From: Commensalibacter oyaizuii
GTDB lineage: Bacteria; Pseudomonadota; Alphaproteobacteria; Acetobacterales; Acetobacteraceae
DNA: 64,000 nucleotides
Assembly (NCBI RefSeq): GCF_029953265.1
Contig: NZ_JASBAO010000001.1
Location: 372,001-436,000, forward strand
Direction: 5' to 3'
The stretch's first letter is position 1. Each line of letters starts with the position of its first letter. The position numbers and the translations under genes are program-made. Shown here in pieces: positions 45,297-53,865 of this stretch. The notes beneath the pieces are model-generated. The model saw only the letters and a list, made by a program, of their open reading frames with translations, did not search any database and was not told the DNA's origin.

Positions 45297-47102
45297 TTAT
45301 TGTTTTAACTCTTCCTGTAACATTTCCAGCTCTAACCAACGTTCTTCCATTTGGTGATGGTCTTGATGTGCTTTGGTTAATTGTTCTGTGTAAGTATGAA
45401 ATGCTTTTAGATCTTTTTCATACAGGGATGGATCAGCCAGTTTTTGATTTAACAGTTCAATTTGAGTATTGAGCTTTTCCAATTTTTCAGGCAAGTGATC
45501 CAGTTCAAATTGATCTTTATAAGAAAGTTTTTGCGATTTTCCTTTTGTCGGTTTGCTTGAAGTATTAGATTTGTTATTGGAATTTTGCTTAATAGGTTCG
45601 ACATCTTTTTGACTTTGTTTACGCAAAGCCATCATATCGGAATATCCACCAGCATATTCAATCCATTCCCCATTTCCACCAGCAATAAGGGTAGAGGTCG
45701 CAACACGATCCAAAAAGTCACGATCATGGCTAACGACTAGGACAGTGCCAGGATAAGAGGCGAGGAGTTCTTGTAATAAATCCAATGTTTCTAAATCCAA
45801 ATCATTGGTCGGTTCATCAAGGATTAATACGTTGGAAGGTTTCGCCAATGCACAAGCAAGAAGTAACCGTGCCTTTTCTCCACCAGATAGTGCGTGAACG
45901 GGAGTTTTTGCTTGTTCTGGATTAAACATGAATTCCTTCATATATCCGACAACATGTTTTTTTTCTCCACCAACCTGCACATAATCACCACTGCCACTTG
46001 TTAAAGTTTGAGCTAACGTTTTATTGGGGTCCAATAAGTTACGTTGCTGATCCAAGGTATTAATTTCAAGGTTTGAACCAATTTTAATTTCCCCACTATC
46101 AGGGGGTTCTTGTCCTGTTAGTACTCGTAATAATGTTGTTTTTCCAGCCCCATTGGGACCAACAATTCCCAACCGATCCCCACGCAAAATACGCAGGTCG
46201 AGATTCTTAATAATAATCTGATCCCCATAGGATTTATTAAGTTGCTCTGCCACTACGACTAATTTCCCTGATATATCGGCTTGACTGGCTTGCAACGATG
46301 ACATAGAGGGATTTTTAACGATATCTTGACGTTTTTGACGCAGATCTGCCAATTCCGCCATGCGCCGAACATTACGTTTACGTCGCGCAGTCACGCCATA
46401 TCTGACCCAATCTTCTTCTCTGGCAATTTGGCGGTTTAATTTATGATGCTCTACGGCTTCTTGTTCGAAAAATTCTTCTTTCCAAATTTCAAATTGTGAG
46501 AATTTTTGATTCAACTGTCGAATTTGTCCACGGTCAATCCAGATAATTCCATTGGCCATATTTTCTAAAAAACGTCGATCATGGCTGATAATAATCATGG
46601 CAGAGGAGAGGGATTTTAACTCGCTTTCTAGCCATTCAATCGCAGGCAGATCCAAATGGTTCGTTGGTTCGTCCAATAATAATAGGTCGGGTTTTGGTGC
46701 TAATGCTTTGGCTAAGGCACAACGGCGTGCCTCTCCACCAGATAGGTTTTTTGGATTTTCATCTCCCTCCAACCCCAAAGCACTTAGTAAAATGCGGGCT
46801 CTGTAATGATCCTCTGGATTGGGTAATACTGAACAAACATAATCCAATGTTGTATTATATCCAGACAAGTCTGGCTCTTGTGATAAATATTGTACAGATG
46901 TTCCAGGTTGCAGAAAAATATTACCTGAATCAGCGTGTTGTTGGCCAACGGTAATTTTCAGCAATGTTGACTTACCTGAACCATTACGCCCAACCAGACA
47001 AACACGTTCCCCAGCAGCAATACTTAGAGAAGCGTTATCTAATAAGGGCTTACCACCAAGGGTGTAAGAGATATCTTGTAGCAGAAGTAATGGTGTGGAC
47101 AT
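45297..47102 (-). CDS. uup: ABC-F ATPase, Uup type
   Basis: A soluble protein with two ABC domains and no membrane part. The first domain has G-R-N-G-S-G-K-S-T, the second G-P-N-G-A-G-K-T-T. Signatures are L-S-G-G-E-A-R-R and L-S-G-G-E-K-A-R, with Walker B L-L-L-D-E-P-T-N-H and L-I-L-D-E-P-T-N-D. The inter-domain linker is basic (T-A-R-R-K-R-N-V-R-R). The C-terminal 80 residues are a coiled coil starting near L-S-Y-K-D-Q-F-E-L, the hallmark of Uup. ABC-F proteins act on ribosomes; Uup is also tied to transposon precise excision and ribosome assembly. It lies 56 bases after the acyltransferase gene. Confidence 0.92.
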   Translation of the reverse strand: MSTPLLLLQDISYTLGGKPLLDNASLSIAAGERVCLVGRNGSGKSTLLKITVGQQHADSGNIFLQPGTSVQYLSQEPDLSGYNTTLDYVCSVLPNPEDHYRARILLSALGLEGDENPKNLSGGEARRCALAKALAPKPDLLLLDEPTNHLDLPAIEWLESELKSLSSAMIIISHDRRFLENMANGIIWIDRGQIRQLNQKFSQFEIWKEEFFEQEAVEHHKLNRQIAREEDWVRYGVTARRKRNVRRMAELADLRQKRQDIVKNPSMSSLQASQADISGKLVVVAEQLNKSYGDQIIIKNLDLRILRGDRLGIVGPNGAGKTTLLRVLTGQEPPDSGEIKIGSNLEINTLDQQRNLLDPNKTLAQTLTSGSGDYVQVGGEKKHVVGYMKEFMFNPEQAKTPVHALSGGEKARLLLACALAKPSNVLILDEPTNDLDLETLDLLQELLASYPGTVLVVSHDRDFLDRVATSTLIAGGNGEWIEYAGGYSDMMALRKQSQKDVEPIKQNSNNKSNTSSKPTKGKSQKLSYKDQFELDHLPEKLEKLNTQIELLNQKLADPSLYEKDLKAFHTYTEQLTKAHQDHHQMEERWLELEMLQEELKQ

Positions 47103-47158
47103 AAAGCACTCAGAAATTAAAATTGATATATAATTTTTAAATCTGTTTTTTAAAAATT

Positions 47159-48226
47159 TTATGAGGTTATTCGTTGAGAAAATCTAATACATGGTAATTC
47201 TATCACACGGTAAGAGATAATACTAATGAAAATGGTTGATACTATTTCAATTAAAGAGTGAAGTAGTCCTGATAATTGTTGATAAGAATGTAGTTTTAAA
47301 GCAATATAACCACTCATTCCCATTACTGGAAAATGCCATAAATATATGGAATATGATATATTTCCAAGTTTTATAAAAAACATGGGTACATAAATTTTTT
47401 TTCGATATTCTAAACCTATAAAACCATACAAAAGTAATGCTGCTCCAAAACCATTCAAATATAAAGATTGCCAGTAATCAAGATAAAAATGTTGAGCAAA
47501 GTTTTTATAGGATAACACGGAACCTATGGTAAATAGTGTAAGCCCTAATAATACACCTAAATACTTATCATAAATAGCAATTCTTTTTTTTGATAAAAAA
47601 AATAGCAATCCACCTAAAAAAAACTCTAATACTTTTGGATCTTTTAAAATAAAGTATTCTATCGTACGTATACCTATAAAATGAAGGTACAAAAAACAAA
47701 ATAAAAAAATGCCCCAACAAAGCAAAAAATATAGAAAATGCTTTTTATTAAAAACACAAAGAAATAAAAATACACCTAAATAAAAATATATCTCAAAGGC
47801 CAAGGTCCAAGCGACCTCTTGAAATGGAATATTCCTAGTTAATAATAGTATGACATTAATGTTTATTTTCTTTTGAAGTTTATCTGCTTGATAACCTATT
47901 ACTAAGGCAACACATATATTAATAGATAGCGTTATCCAAAAAAGAGGATATATTCTAAAGAAGCGTTTAATTAAGAAGAAGAAAGCGTTCTTAAATGAAC
48001 GTTCATTTGTTTTCAAAACCAATAAGGTTATAATATATCCACTGATTACAAAGAAAATATCGACTCCGCAACTGCCAATAGAGATAACGATACGTGATAA
48101 TTCTGTTGTGAATGAATGTAAATTTCCATCTGTTCGCATTTTTGTTGTAATACAATGTATCGAGCAAACAAATAAAGCAGCAATTCCACGCAAGGCTTGT
48201 ATAGTATTTAAGGTTTGTTTTTTCAC
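47159..48226 (-). CDS. Acyltransferase-3 family membrane protein
   Basis: This is an integral-membrane O-acyltransferase of the OafA/ExoZ type, 355 residues and about ten helices. The N-terminal Q-A-L-R-G-I-A-A-L-F-V and nearby histidine (S-I-H-C) are the family active-site region, and the next motif is F-F-V-I-S-G-Y-I. Such enzymes add acetyl or other acyl groups to sugars of lipopolysaccharide or exopolysaccharide. Its ATG overlaps the stop of the preceding polytopic gene (ATGA), so it is translated as the last member of the six-gene operon starting at 53652. The operon position supports an acceptor made by those genes. Confidence 0.92.
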   Translation of the reverse strand: MKKQTLNTIQALRGIAALFVCSIHCITTKMRTDGNLHSFTTELSRIVISIGSCGVDIFFVISGYIITLLVLKTNERSFKNAFFFLIKRFFRIYPLFWITLSINICVALVIGYQADKLQKKININVILLLTRNIPFQEVAWTLAFEIYFYLGVFLFLCVFNKKHFLYFLLCWGIFLFCFLYLHFIGIRTIEYFILKDPKVLEFFLGGLLFFLSKKRIAIYDKYLGVLLGLTLFTIGSVLSYKNFAQHFYLDYWQSLYLNGFGAALLLYGFIGLEYRKKIYVPMFFIKLGNISYSIYLWHFPVMGMSGYIALKLHSYQQLSGLLHSLIEIVSTIFISIISYRVIELPCIRFSQRITS

Positions 48227-49503
48227 TTTTTATCATCATGATGAGTAAGGGTCATATGAACCCAATCAGGCCACAATTGAAAATTATAGCTGGGATTTCT
48301 CTTCCACAGTTCGACCTGTTGCTGCCATGGTAAACAATTTGCTGGCGCTTTGATAATAAATGTTGGATGTGCAAAATAATGGATACCTCCAACTAATATT
48401 AACCAACAGATAACAGCCCGCCCAATTTTCTGACTTAAATGATGGAGTTGATTGGTAATATACACCAGTGTGATGCATAAAATAGACTGACTTATAAAAA
48501 GATACCGTTGGTTGGTAAATAGAGTTAGAAAGCCACTCCTATCTCCTATCGATCCAATAACTGAAATACAAAAAAGTGCGAGAGCAGAAGCAAATAAAAA
48601 TATTGCAGGACGTGTTTTTACATATGCGTGAAAAATCCATAAAACACCCGCTATAAATAAAATAGTTACCGTAAAGGGGATAATAACAGCCTTAATATTA
48701 TGCATATTATCATGAAGATAATCGATATAGGGTACAGTAAATCGATTAATACCACCAAATGGGATATATAATTCATGAGCAAAAAAAATGGTTGAAAAAT
48801 CGAACAAATTAAAAGAATGGAAACGAGATTCTATTTTTTCGTAGAAGAAAAAATATTGAACGCAACAGCTGATTGAAAGGGCAATAAATTCTTCAATTCG
48901 AAGTTTATCTTTATCCAGCCAGCAACGAACTGCGTAGATAGGAATGAGAGCAAAATTCATTAATCCAGAGAGGCCAGCAAACATTAAAACCAGTAATTTT
49001 AGCCATCTTTGGTAAGAATAATTAGGTTGCAAAACAAGAATAATTGCAGCAGCTAAGGTTAACTGAAATTGAATGTGTAAACTTTGTAGGGAAGTTTCCA
49101 AAGTTTCTGGAACAAATAATAACAATAAGGTCAAGAATAATCGTGTTTTAAATGAATTCAGCCATTCATCTTTGGCTGATAATAATAAAAATAAAGGAAG
49201 GAGTTGAAATAATAATCCTACAATTGTTGTAAAATATGGGGCATATTCCAAAGGAATCAACCATCTAGCAACTAGGGTTACAGCATTCGTTGGAAGGTTA
49301 AGATAACCTCCAAAAGAATGAAATAATGCTTGTAAAGGGGGCATTGTCCAAGCATTGTGGAAAAAAACATCTCCTTCTTCTGCCCAAAAGCGCCCGTAAA
49401 TAAAAACGTCTGGTGCGCGAAGGCACATCATAAGGGCAAAAATACTAATCAAAAACAACGTTTGGTAATGACGCTTCTTTAGTTTATTTAATAAAAAGGA
49501 CAT
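48223..49503 (-). CDS. Polytopic GT-C-like membrane protein, third tandem paralog
   Basis: The 426-residue protein has about ten hydrophobic segments. After the first helix (about 14-30) it carries Y-G-R-F-W-A-E-E-G-D-V-F-F near residue 36, an acidic pair in the first outer loop, as in GT-C glycosyltransferases that use lipid-linked sugars. Other shared segments are F-G-G-Y-L-N-L, P-L-E-Y-A-P-Y and F-V-P-E-T-L-E-T-S-L-Q-S-L-H-I-Q-F. The soluble end has L-P-W-Q-Q-Q-V-E-L-W-K-R-N-P. The two upstream neighbours share all of these. GT-C membership is inferred from topology and motif position; I do not recognise a named family. Confidence 0.82.
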   Translation of the reverse strand: MSFLLNKLKKRHYQTLFLISIFALMMCLRAPDVFIYGRFWAEEGDVFFHNAWTMPPLQALFHSFGGYLNLPTNAVTLVARWLIPLEYAPYFTTIVGLLFQLLPLFLLLSAKDEWLNSFKTRLFLTLLLLFVPETLETSLQSLHIQFQLTLAAAIILVLQPNYSYQRWLKLLVLMFAGLSGLMNFALIPIYAVRCWLDKDKLRIEEFIALSISCCVQYFFFYEKIESRFHSFNLFDFSTIFFAHELYIPFGGINRFTVPYIDYLHDNMHNIKAVIIPFTVTILFIAGVLWIFHAYVKTRPAIFLFASALALFCISVIGSIGDRSGFLTLFTNQRYLFISQSILCITLVYITNQLHHLSQKIGRAVICWLILVGGIHYFAHPTFIIKAPANCLPWQQQVELWKRNPSYNFQLWPDWVHMTLTHHDDKK

Positions 49504-49539
49504 AGTGAAAGTTCGATTAATTCTTGAAATAGATAGGGT

Positions 49540-50793
49540 TTAATCATCTGTTTTAGGCAGCTTCATTGTCCACCCTTTAGGCCAAATTTGGAAAGTATAA
49601 TTTGGATTTTTTTTCCACAATTCAACTTGTTCTTGCCAAGGGGGGACACCGTAAGAATAAGAAATATAGTGATAGTAGTTATTTACACTGGCAATAATCA
49701 GCCATACCATTAATAAATTACATAATATTTGTCCAGGTTTTGGTAAACTAGATGAGAAATAAAGTAGAGTTATAGATAATAGCGATTGACTAATAAAGGC
49801 ATATCTTTGATTAAAATAGGGTTCAAAGAACCAGTATTTGGGACCAATTGATCCGATAATAGATAATCCTAGATTTAACAAAGCGTAAGCAATTAAAAAG
49901 CCAGATGGTCTGGTCTTAGGATATCTATACACGCATCCTAATAAAATAGTGATAACTAAGAACCCTAAAACAGAGGATAAAATCGGTACTTGATGGTTTT
50001 TGAATAATTGTTCGATATATAAACTGTAACCGTTTGAAAAACTGTTATTTCCTAAAAAAGGAATATAAATATCTTTAATAAAGAAAATACTTAAAAACTC
50101 AGAAAGGGACGCATGATATTCCCGTTCATGAAAAGGAGTATAGAAAAATACAAATTGTATAATATTGCCAATACATAATACGATGAATTGTTCAATTCTA
50201 AGCCAATTTCTTTGAAAAATTGATTGTAACAAAAACAAAGGTAATAGCAGTAGCGTCATCACACCAGAAAGTGCAGATAATAATAAAATGCTTAATTTAA
50301 ACCACCGTTGACGTGATTTTGAAATATCAAGCATGACAATTATTGCACATGCCAAGGTTAATGAAAATTGAATATGCAGGCTTTGTAGTGAAATTTCTAA
50401 TGTCTCTGGAACGAATAATAAAAGCAAAGTAGCGAATAGACGATTTTTAAATGAAATAAGCCATTGATCTGTTGCAGTTAAAAGGAGGAAAAGAGGCAAA
50501 AGTTGAAATAATAACCCTATCCCCATAGTTACATAGGGTGCATATGCAAGGGGTACAGACCATTTAGCAATCAAGGGAACCGCATTAGCTGTAAGGTTCA
50601 AATATCCCCCATAGGACACAAATAACGCCTTTAATGGTGGCATGATCCAAGCATTATGAAAGAATGTTTCGCCTTCTTCTGCCCAAAACCGTCCATGCAT
50701 AATGATTTCAGGGGATCTTGTACAATGAATAGTAATGGTTAATAAGAGTAACCCTATTGTTTGATAAGTTTTATTGATACAAAGTTTATTCAT
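49540..50793 (-). CDS. Polytopic GT-C-like membrane protein, second tandem paralog
   Basis: The 417-residue protein has the same plan as its neighbours: a first helix, then H-G-R-F-W-A-E-E-G-E-T-F-F-H-N-A-W, then Y-G-G-Y-L-N-L, P-L-A-Y-A-P-Y and F-V-P-E-T-L-E-I-S-L-Q-S-L-H-I-Q-F, and a C-terminal W-Q-E-Q-V-E-L-W-K-K-N-P-N-Y. The central helices are more divergent than the motifs, as expected if the motifs are functional. It starts 13 bases after the first paralog ends and ends 36 bases before the third begins. The activity is inferred to be glycosyl transfer at the outer face; not proven. Confidence 0.82.
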   Translation of the reverse strand: MNKLCINKTYQTIGLLLLTITIHCTRSPEIIMHGRFWAEEGETFFHNAWIMPPLKALFVSYGGYLNLTANAVPLIAKWSVPLAYAPYVTMGIGLLFQLLPLFLLLTATDQWLISFKNRLFATLLLLFVPETLEISLQSLHIQFSLTLACAIIVMLDISKSRQRWFKLSILLLSALSGVMTLLLLPLFLLQSIFQRNWLRIEQFIVLCIGNIIQFVFFYTPFHEREYHASLSEFLSIFFIKDIYIPFLGNNSFSNGYSLYIEQLFKNHQVPILSSVLGFLVITILLGCVYRYPKTRPSGFLIAYALLNLGLSIIGSIGPKYWFFEPYFNQRYAFISQSLLSITLLYFSSSLPKPGQILCNLLMVWLIIASVNNYYHYISYSYGVPPWQEQVELWKKNPNYTFQIWPKGWTMKLPKTDD

Positions 50794-50806
50794 TGATTAC
50801 AAATCA

Positions 50807-52126
50807 TCAAGGATTATCGATTTTAGCATCTTGAAGTTGCTTGGGAATAATAATATACCAACCGCTGCACCAAATTTTAGGATGATAGTTTGGATCTTTT
50901 CTCCATTTTTGTAATTCATTTTGCCATATATGTCCTGCACCATCTTTTGCTTCGGGAAAAGTTTGAAAAAAATTGTAGCTTCCAATAATCAACAGCCACA
51001 GTATGATGATATTTACAAATATTTTTCCCCAATATGGCAGGGTCACAGAGAAATAAAGAATTAAAATGCTTAATAAAGCTTGGCTGATAAAAGTATAACG
51101 TTCGGAAAAATAAGGATTGATAAGTTGCACAGTCCCGCCAATAGCCCCATAAATCGCAACACAGGAAAATAAAATAATACTGATTAATAATGGGATTGCG
51201 GGTCTTGTTTTAGGGTATCTTATAAAGATACTGATAAAAATACCAAAGGTGACAAAGGTCGCAACGCAGGCTTGTAGTGATCTTTTATGATCTTGTACTA
51301 AAATGAATATACGTCCCATCATATCCAAAGCAAATTGGTGACGATGACCTAAAAATGGAAATATGAGATCACGAATATAGAAAACATTGCAAAAATCATA
51401 AAAAGATATGTGACTATTACGCGTAATGGATACATTATTTAAATCGATATTATATCGTATATTAAATAAAAAGAACGCCATTTGAATTGAACCACCGATG
51501 ATGATAGCAATCGTTTGTTCCAAGCGTAAACGATCTTTTTCAACCAAATATTTTCCAACAAAAATTGGGATAAGAACAATCGGCAACAATCCACATAAAG
51601 GTGCCCAAAATAATAGAAAAAGTTTTAAATATCGTTGGTGTTTTTTATGGGTATTCAGAAAAACAATTATTGTACACGCTAGGGCCAGATGAAATTGAAT
51701 ATGCAAGCTTTGCAAAGAAATTTCGGAAGATTCTGGAATAAATAAAAGTAATAAAGTAGCCAATATCCTCGTATGAAAGGGTTGCAGCCATTCATCAGAT
51801 GCCGTTAATAAAAGATAAATAGGGGTTAGTTGAAACAAAAAACCAATAAAAGTTGTTACATAAGGTGCATATTCCAAGGGAATATACATATAACGTGTAA
51901 TTAGTGTGGCCCCACTGGCCCCTAAATTAATATATCCACCATAGACAACAAATAAAGCATGTAAAGGACTCATATTCCATGCATTTGCATAAAATATATT
52001 TCCTTCTTCGGCCCAAAAACGTCCTTGTATTAGAATATCAGGGGCTCTTAAATATAAAAAGATTGCATAAAAGCCCAACAAAAAAAATGTTTGATAAGGG
52101 TGTTTTTTTATGAAGCTATGAAACAA
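50807..52126 (-). CDS. Polytopic GT-C-like membrane protein, first tandem paralog
   Basis: The 439-residue protein is the most divergent of the three, but retains Q-G-R-F-W-A-E-E-G-N-I-F-Y, Y-G-G-Y-I-N-L, P-L-E-Y-A-P-Y, S-S-E-I-S-L-Q-S-L-H-I-Q-F and the C-terminal W-R-K-D-P-N-Y-H-P-K-I-W. About ten to eleven helices are expected. It lies 59 bases after the TVP38-like gene and 13 bases before the next paralog. Three similar copies in tandem point to duplication with specialisation, perhaps each for a different sugar or position. Confidence 0.82.
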   Translation of the reverse strand: MFHSFIKKHPYQTFFLLGFYAIFLYLRAPDILIQGRFWAEEGNIFYANAWNMSPLHALFVVYGGYINLGASGATLITRYMYIPLEYAPYVTTFIGFLFQLTPIYLLLTASDEWLQPFHTRILATLLLLFIPESSEISLQSLHIQFHLALACTIIVFLNTHKKHQRYLKLFLLFWAPLCGLLPIVLIPIFVGKYLVEKDRLRLEQTIAIIIGGSIQMAFFLFNIRYNIDLNNVSITRNSHISFYDFCNVFYIRDLIFPFLGHRHQFALDMMGRIFILVQDHKRSLQACVATFVTFGIFISIFIRYPKTRPAIPLLISIILFSCVAIYGAIGGTVQLINPYFSERYTFISQALLSILILYFSVTLPYWGKIFVNIIILWLLIIGSYNFFQTFPEAKDGAGHIWQNELQKWRKDPNYHPKIWCSGWYIIIPKQLQDAKIDNP

Positions 52127-52185
52127 AATGCAGGTACTCTTTAAATATTAATAATTTGAAAATATGTGGGTCAATACTTAGTAAT

Positions 52186-52905
52186 TTATGATGTTTGCTT
52201 AGGGATTTTTAGGATCTTATTCAATAATTTGCTTAGATGCCAGACCAATATTCCAGTACCAATAAATGCAACAATAAACAATAAATGCTGAATAAAATGA
52301 ATATGTTGATTTTGTATATTATTTGCCTCCGTATTGGCGATATGTCCCATAAGCACATATCCAAAAAGTGCTGGCAGCGAGGCCAGCGTACCAATCAGGT
52401 AAGAGCGAAACGAAATTGATGTCAAACCAAGGGCATAGCTGGTAACTGCAAAAGGCATGATAGGGGAAATACGTAACAAACAAACTAATTTCCAGCCATC
52501 TATGTGCAATAAATGATCCAATTTTTGCATTCTTGAAGAGCGCCGCAAAAATTTTTCAATAAGAGGCCGAAAAATGGATCGACTTAATAAAAAAGAAATA
52601 ATGGCTCCAATCAAAGTCGCTGAGGCAGATAATAAAAAGCCTTTCCATATTCCATAAAGCAAACCAGAACCAAAAGCAGCCGTAGAAGCTGGTAAAATGC
52701 CACACAGTGAAATTATAATTTGGATAATTTCAGAAAAAAACAATCCCTGCCACGAAGAAGTATGACTGGTATTTTGATACGCTTGTAAATATTGTATAAA
52801 AGTTTGCGCATAAGGGCCAATAAAAAATATGCACCCTATGACAAGAGTGACAGCAAAGAAAAGTAAGATCAACCAAAAAGCTGTTTTTGAAAAATACGCT
52901 GCCAT
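52186..52905 (-). CDS. TVP38/TMEM64 (DedA-superfamily) membrane protein
   Basis: The 239-residue polytopic protein has the VTT-domain features: G-I-L-P-A-S-T-A-A-F-G-S-G-L-L-Y-G near residue 73, a charged E-K-F-L-R-R loop, then L-L-R-I-S-P-I-M-P-F and Y-A-L-G-L-T-S-I-S-F-R-S-Y near 150. DedA-superfamily members include flippases or scramblases for undecaprenyl phosphate and other lipids. It starts six bases after the GT2 gene and precedes three GT-C-like genes, so a lipid-carrier flipping role is a reasonable inference. It could instead be a general membrane-homeostasis protein. Confidence 0.9.
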   Translation of the reverse strand: MAAYFSKTAFWLILLFFAVTLVIGCIFFIGPYAQTFIQYLQAYQNTSHTSSWQGLFFSEIIQIIISLCGILPASTAAFGSGLLYGIWKGFLLSASATLIGAIISFLLSRSIFRPLIEKFLRRSSRMQKLDHLLHIDGWKLVCLLRISPIMPFAVTSYALGLTSISFRSYLIGTLASLPALFGYVLMGHIANTEANNIQNQHIHFIQHLLFIVAFIGTGILVWHLSKLLNKILKIPKQTS

Positions 52906-52911
52906 ATAAGG

Positions 52912-53652
52912 TTATTTTTCAAATAACTTATTTGAAATAATACCACATTTATGCAAACGATACTCTATTGAAGTTTTTAAAACCCCTAAACCGTAAATAA
53001 TGCTACGTTTTAAATTTATAGATGAGGCTTCTTTAAAATATTTCGTTGGACATGAAATCTCACCAACACGATAGTTCTTAAAAATTGCTTGTGCTAGCAT
53101 TTGATTATCAAAAATAAAATCATCAGAACATTTATCTAGGGACAAATCCTCTAAAACTTCTTTTGTCCATCCTCTATAACCCGTGTGGTATTCAGACAAT
53201 TTAGCATTTAATAAAATATTTTGTATAAAGGTTAAAATACGATTGGCAACATATTTATATAAAGGCATACCCCCCCGTAACGCACCTTTTCCCAAGATAC
53301 GGGACGCTATAACCACATCATAATGACCAGAGGTTAGCATACTAATCATAGATTGCAGCAATTTTGGACTATATTGATAATCGGGGTGTAACATAATAAC
53401 GATATCAGCCCCTCTTTTCAAAGCAGCATCGTAACAGGTTTTTTGGTTAGCACCATACCCTTTGTTTTTCTGATGAATAATTGTATGAATATTTAATTGT
53501 CTTGCAACTTCAACAGTATTATCTTTACTTGCATCGTCAGTTAAAATGATGTCATCAATAATTTCATGAGGAATTTCTTCAAATGTTTGTCTTAATGTTT
53601 TTGCAGCATTATAAGCAGGCAAAATAATAGCAATATGTTTGTTATTCATCAT
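52912..53652 (-). CDS. Glycosyltransferase family 2, polyprenyl-phosphate sugar synthase-like
   Basis: The 246-residue GT-A enzyme has A-I-I-L-P-A-Y-N-A-A near the start, the nucleotide-sugar D-D-A-S-K-D-N-T at about 39, and the M-L-H-P-D-Y-Q-Y-S-P motif at about 92, where dolichol-phosphate mannosyltransferases have D-A-D-x-Q. Y-H-T-G-Y-R-G-W follows near 155. There is no C-terminal membrane domain, so it acts at the inner face of the membrane. It begins the six-gene minus-strand operon. Likely role: load a sugar on a lipid carrier for the genes downstream. Two adjacent start codons (53652, 53649) are possible. Confidence 0.88.
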   Translation of the reverse strand: MMNNKHIAIILPAYNAAKTLRQTFEEIPHEIIDDIILTDDASKDNTVEVARQLNIHTIIHQKNKGYGANQKTCYDAALKRGADIVIMLHPDYQYSPKLLQSMISMLTSGHYDVVIASRILGKGALRGGMPLYKYVANRILTFIQNILLNAKLSEYHTGYRGWTKEVLEDLSLDKCSDDFIFDNQMLAQAIFKNYRVGEISCPTKYFKEASSINLKRSIIYGLGVLKTSIEYRLHKCGIISNKLFEK

Positions 53653-53865
53653 GGTTCTGTAATACTTGGTTGTGGTGTGTTAAATCCTTTAACATAATGC
53701 AGTTTTTTTTTCAAAGTGTGAAAATAAATATTGCGTTAAATTGTTTTATTTAGGTAACAGGGCGAAATTTAATTTTACTTATATTTGGATTTAGCAGTAG
53801 ATAAGAGGCACATCGATTTTTGTCGATAGAAATCAGTCTTCAGAAATGAAACAAAGTAGATTTAA

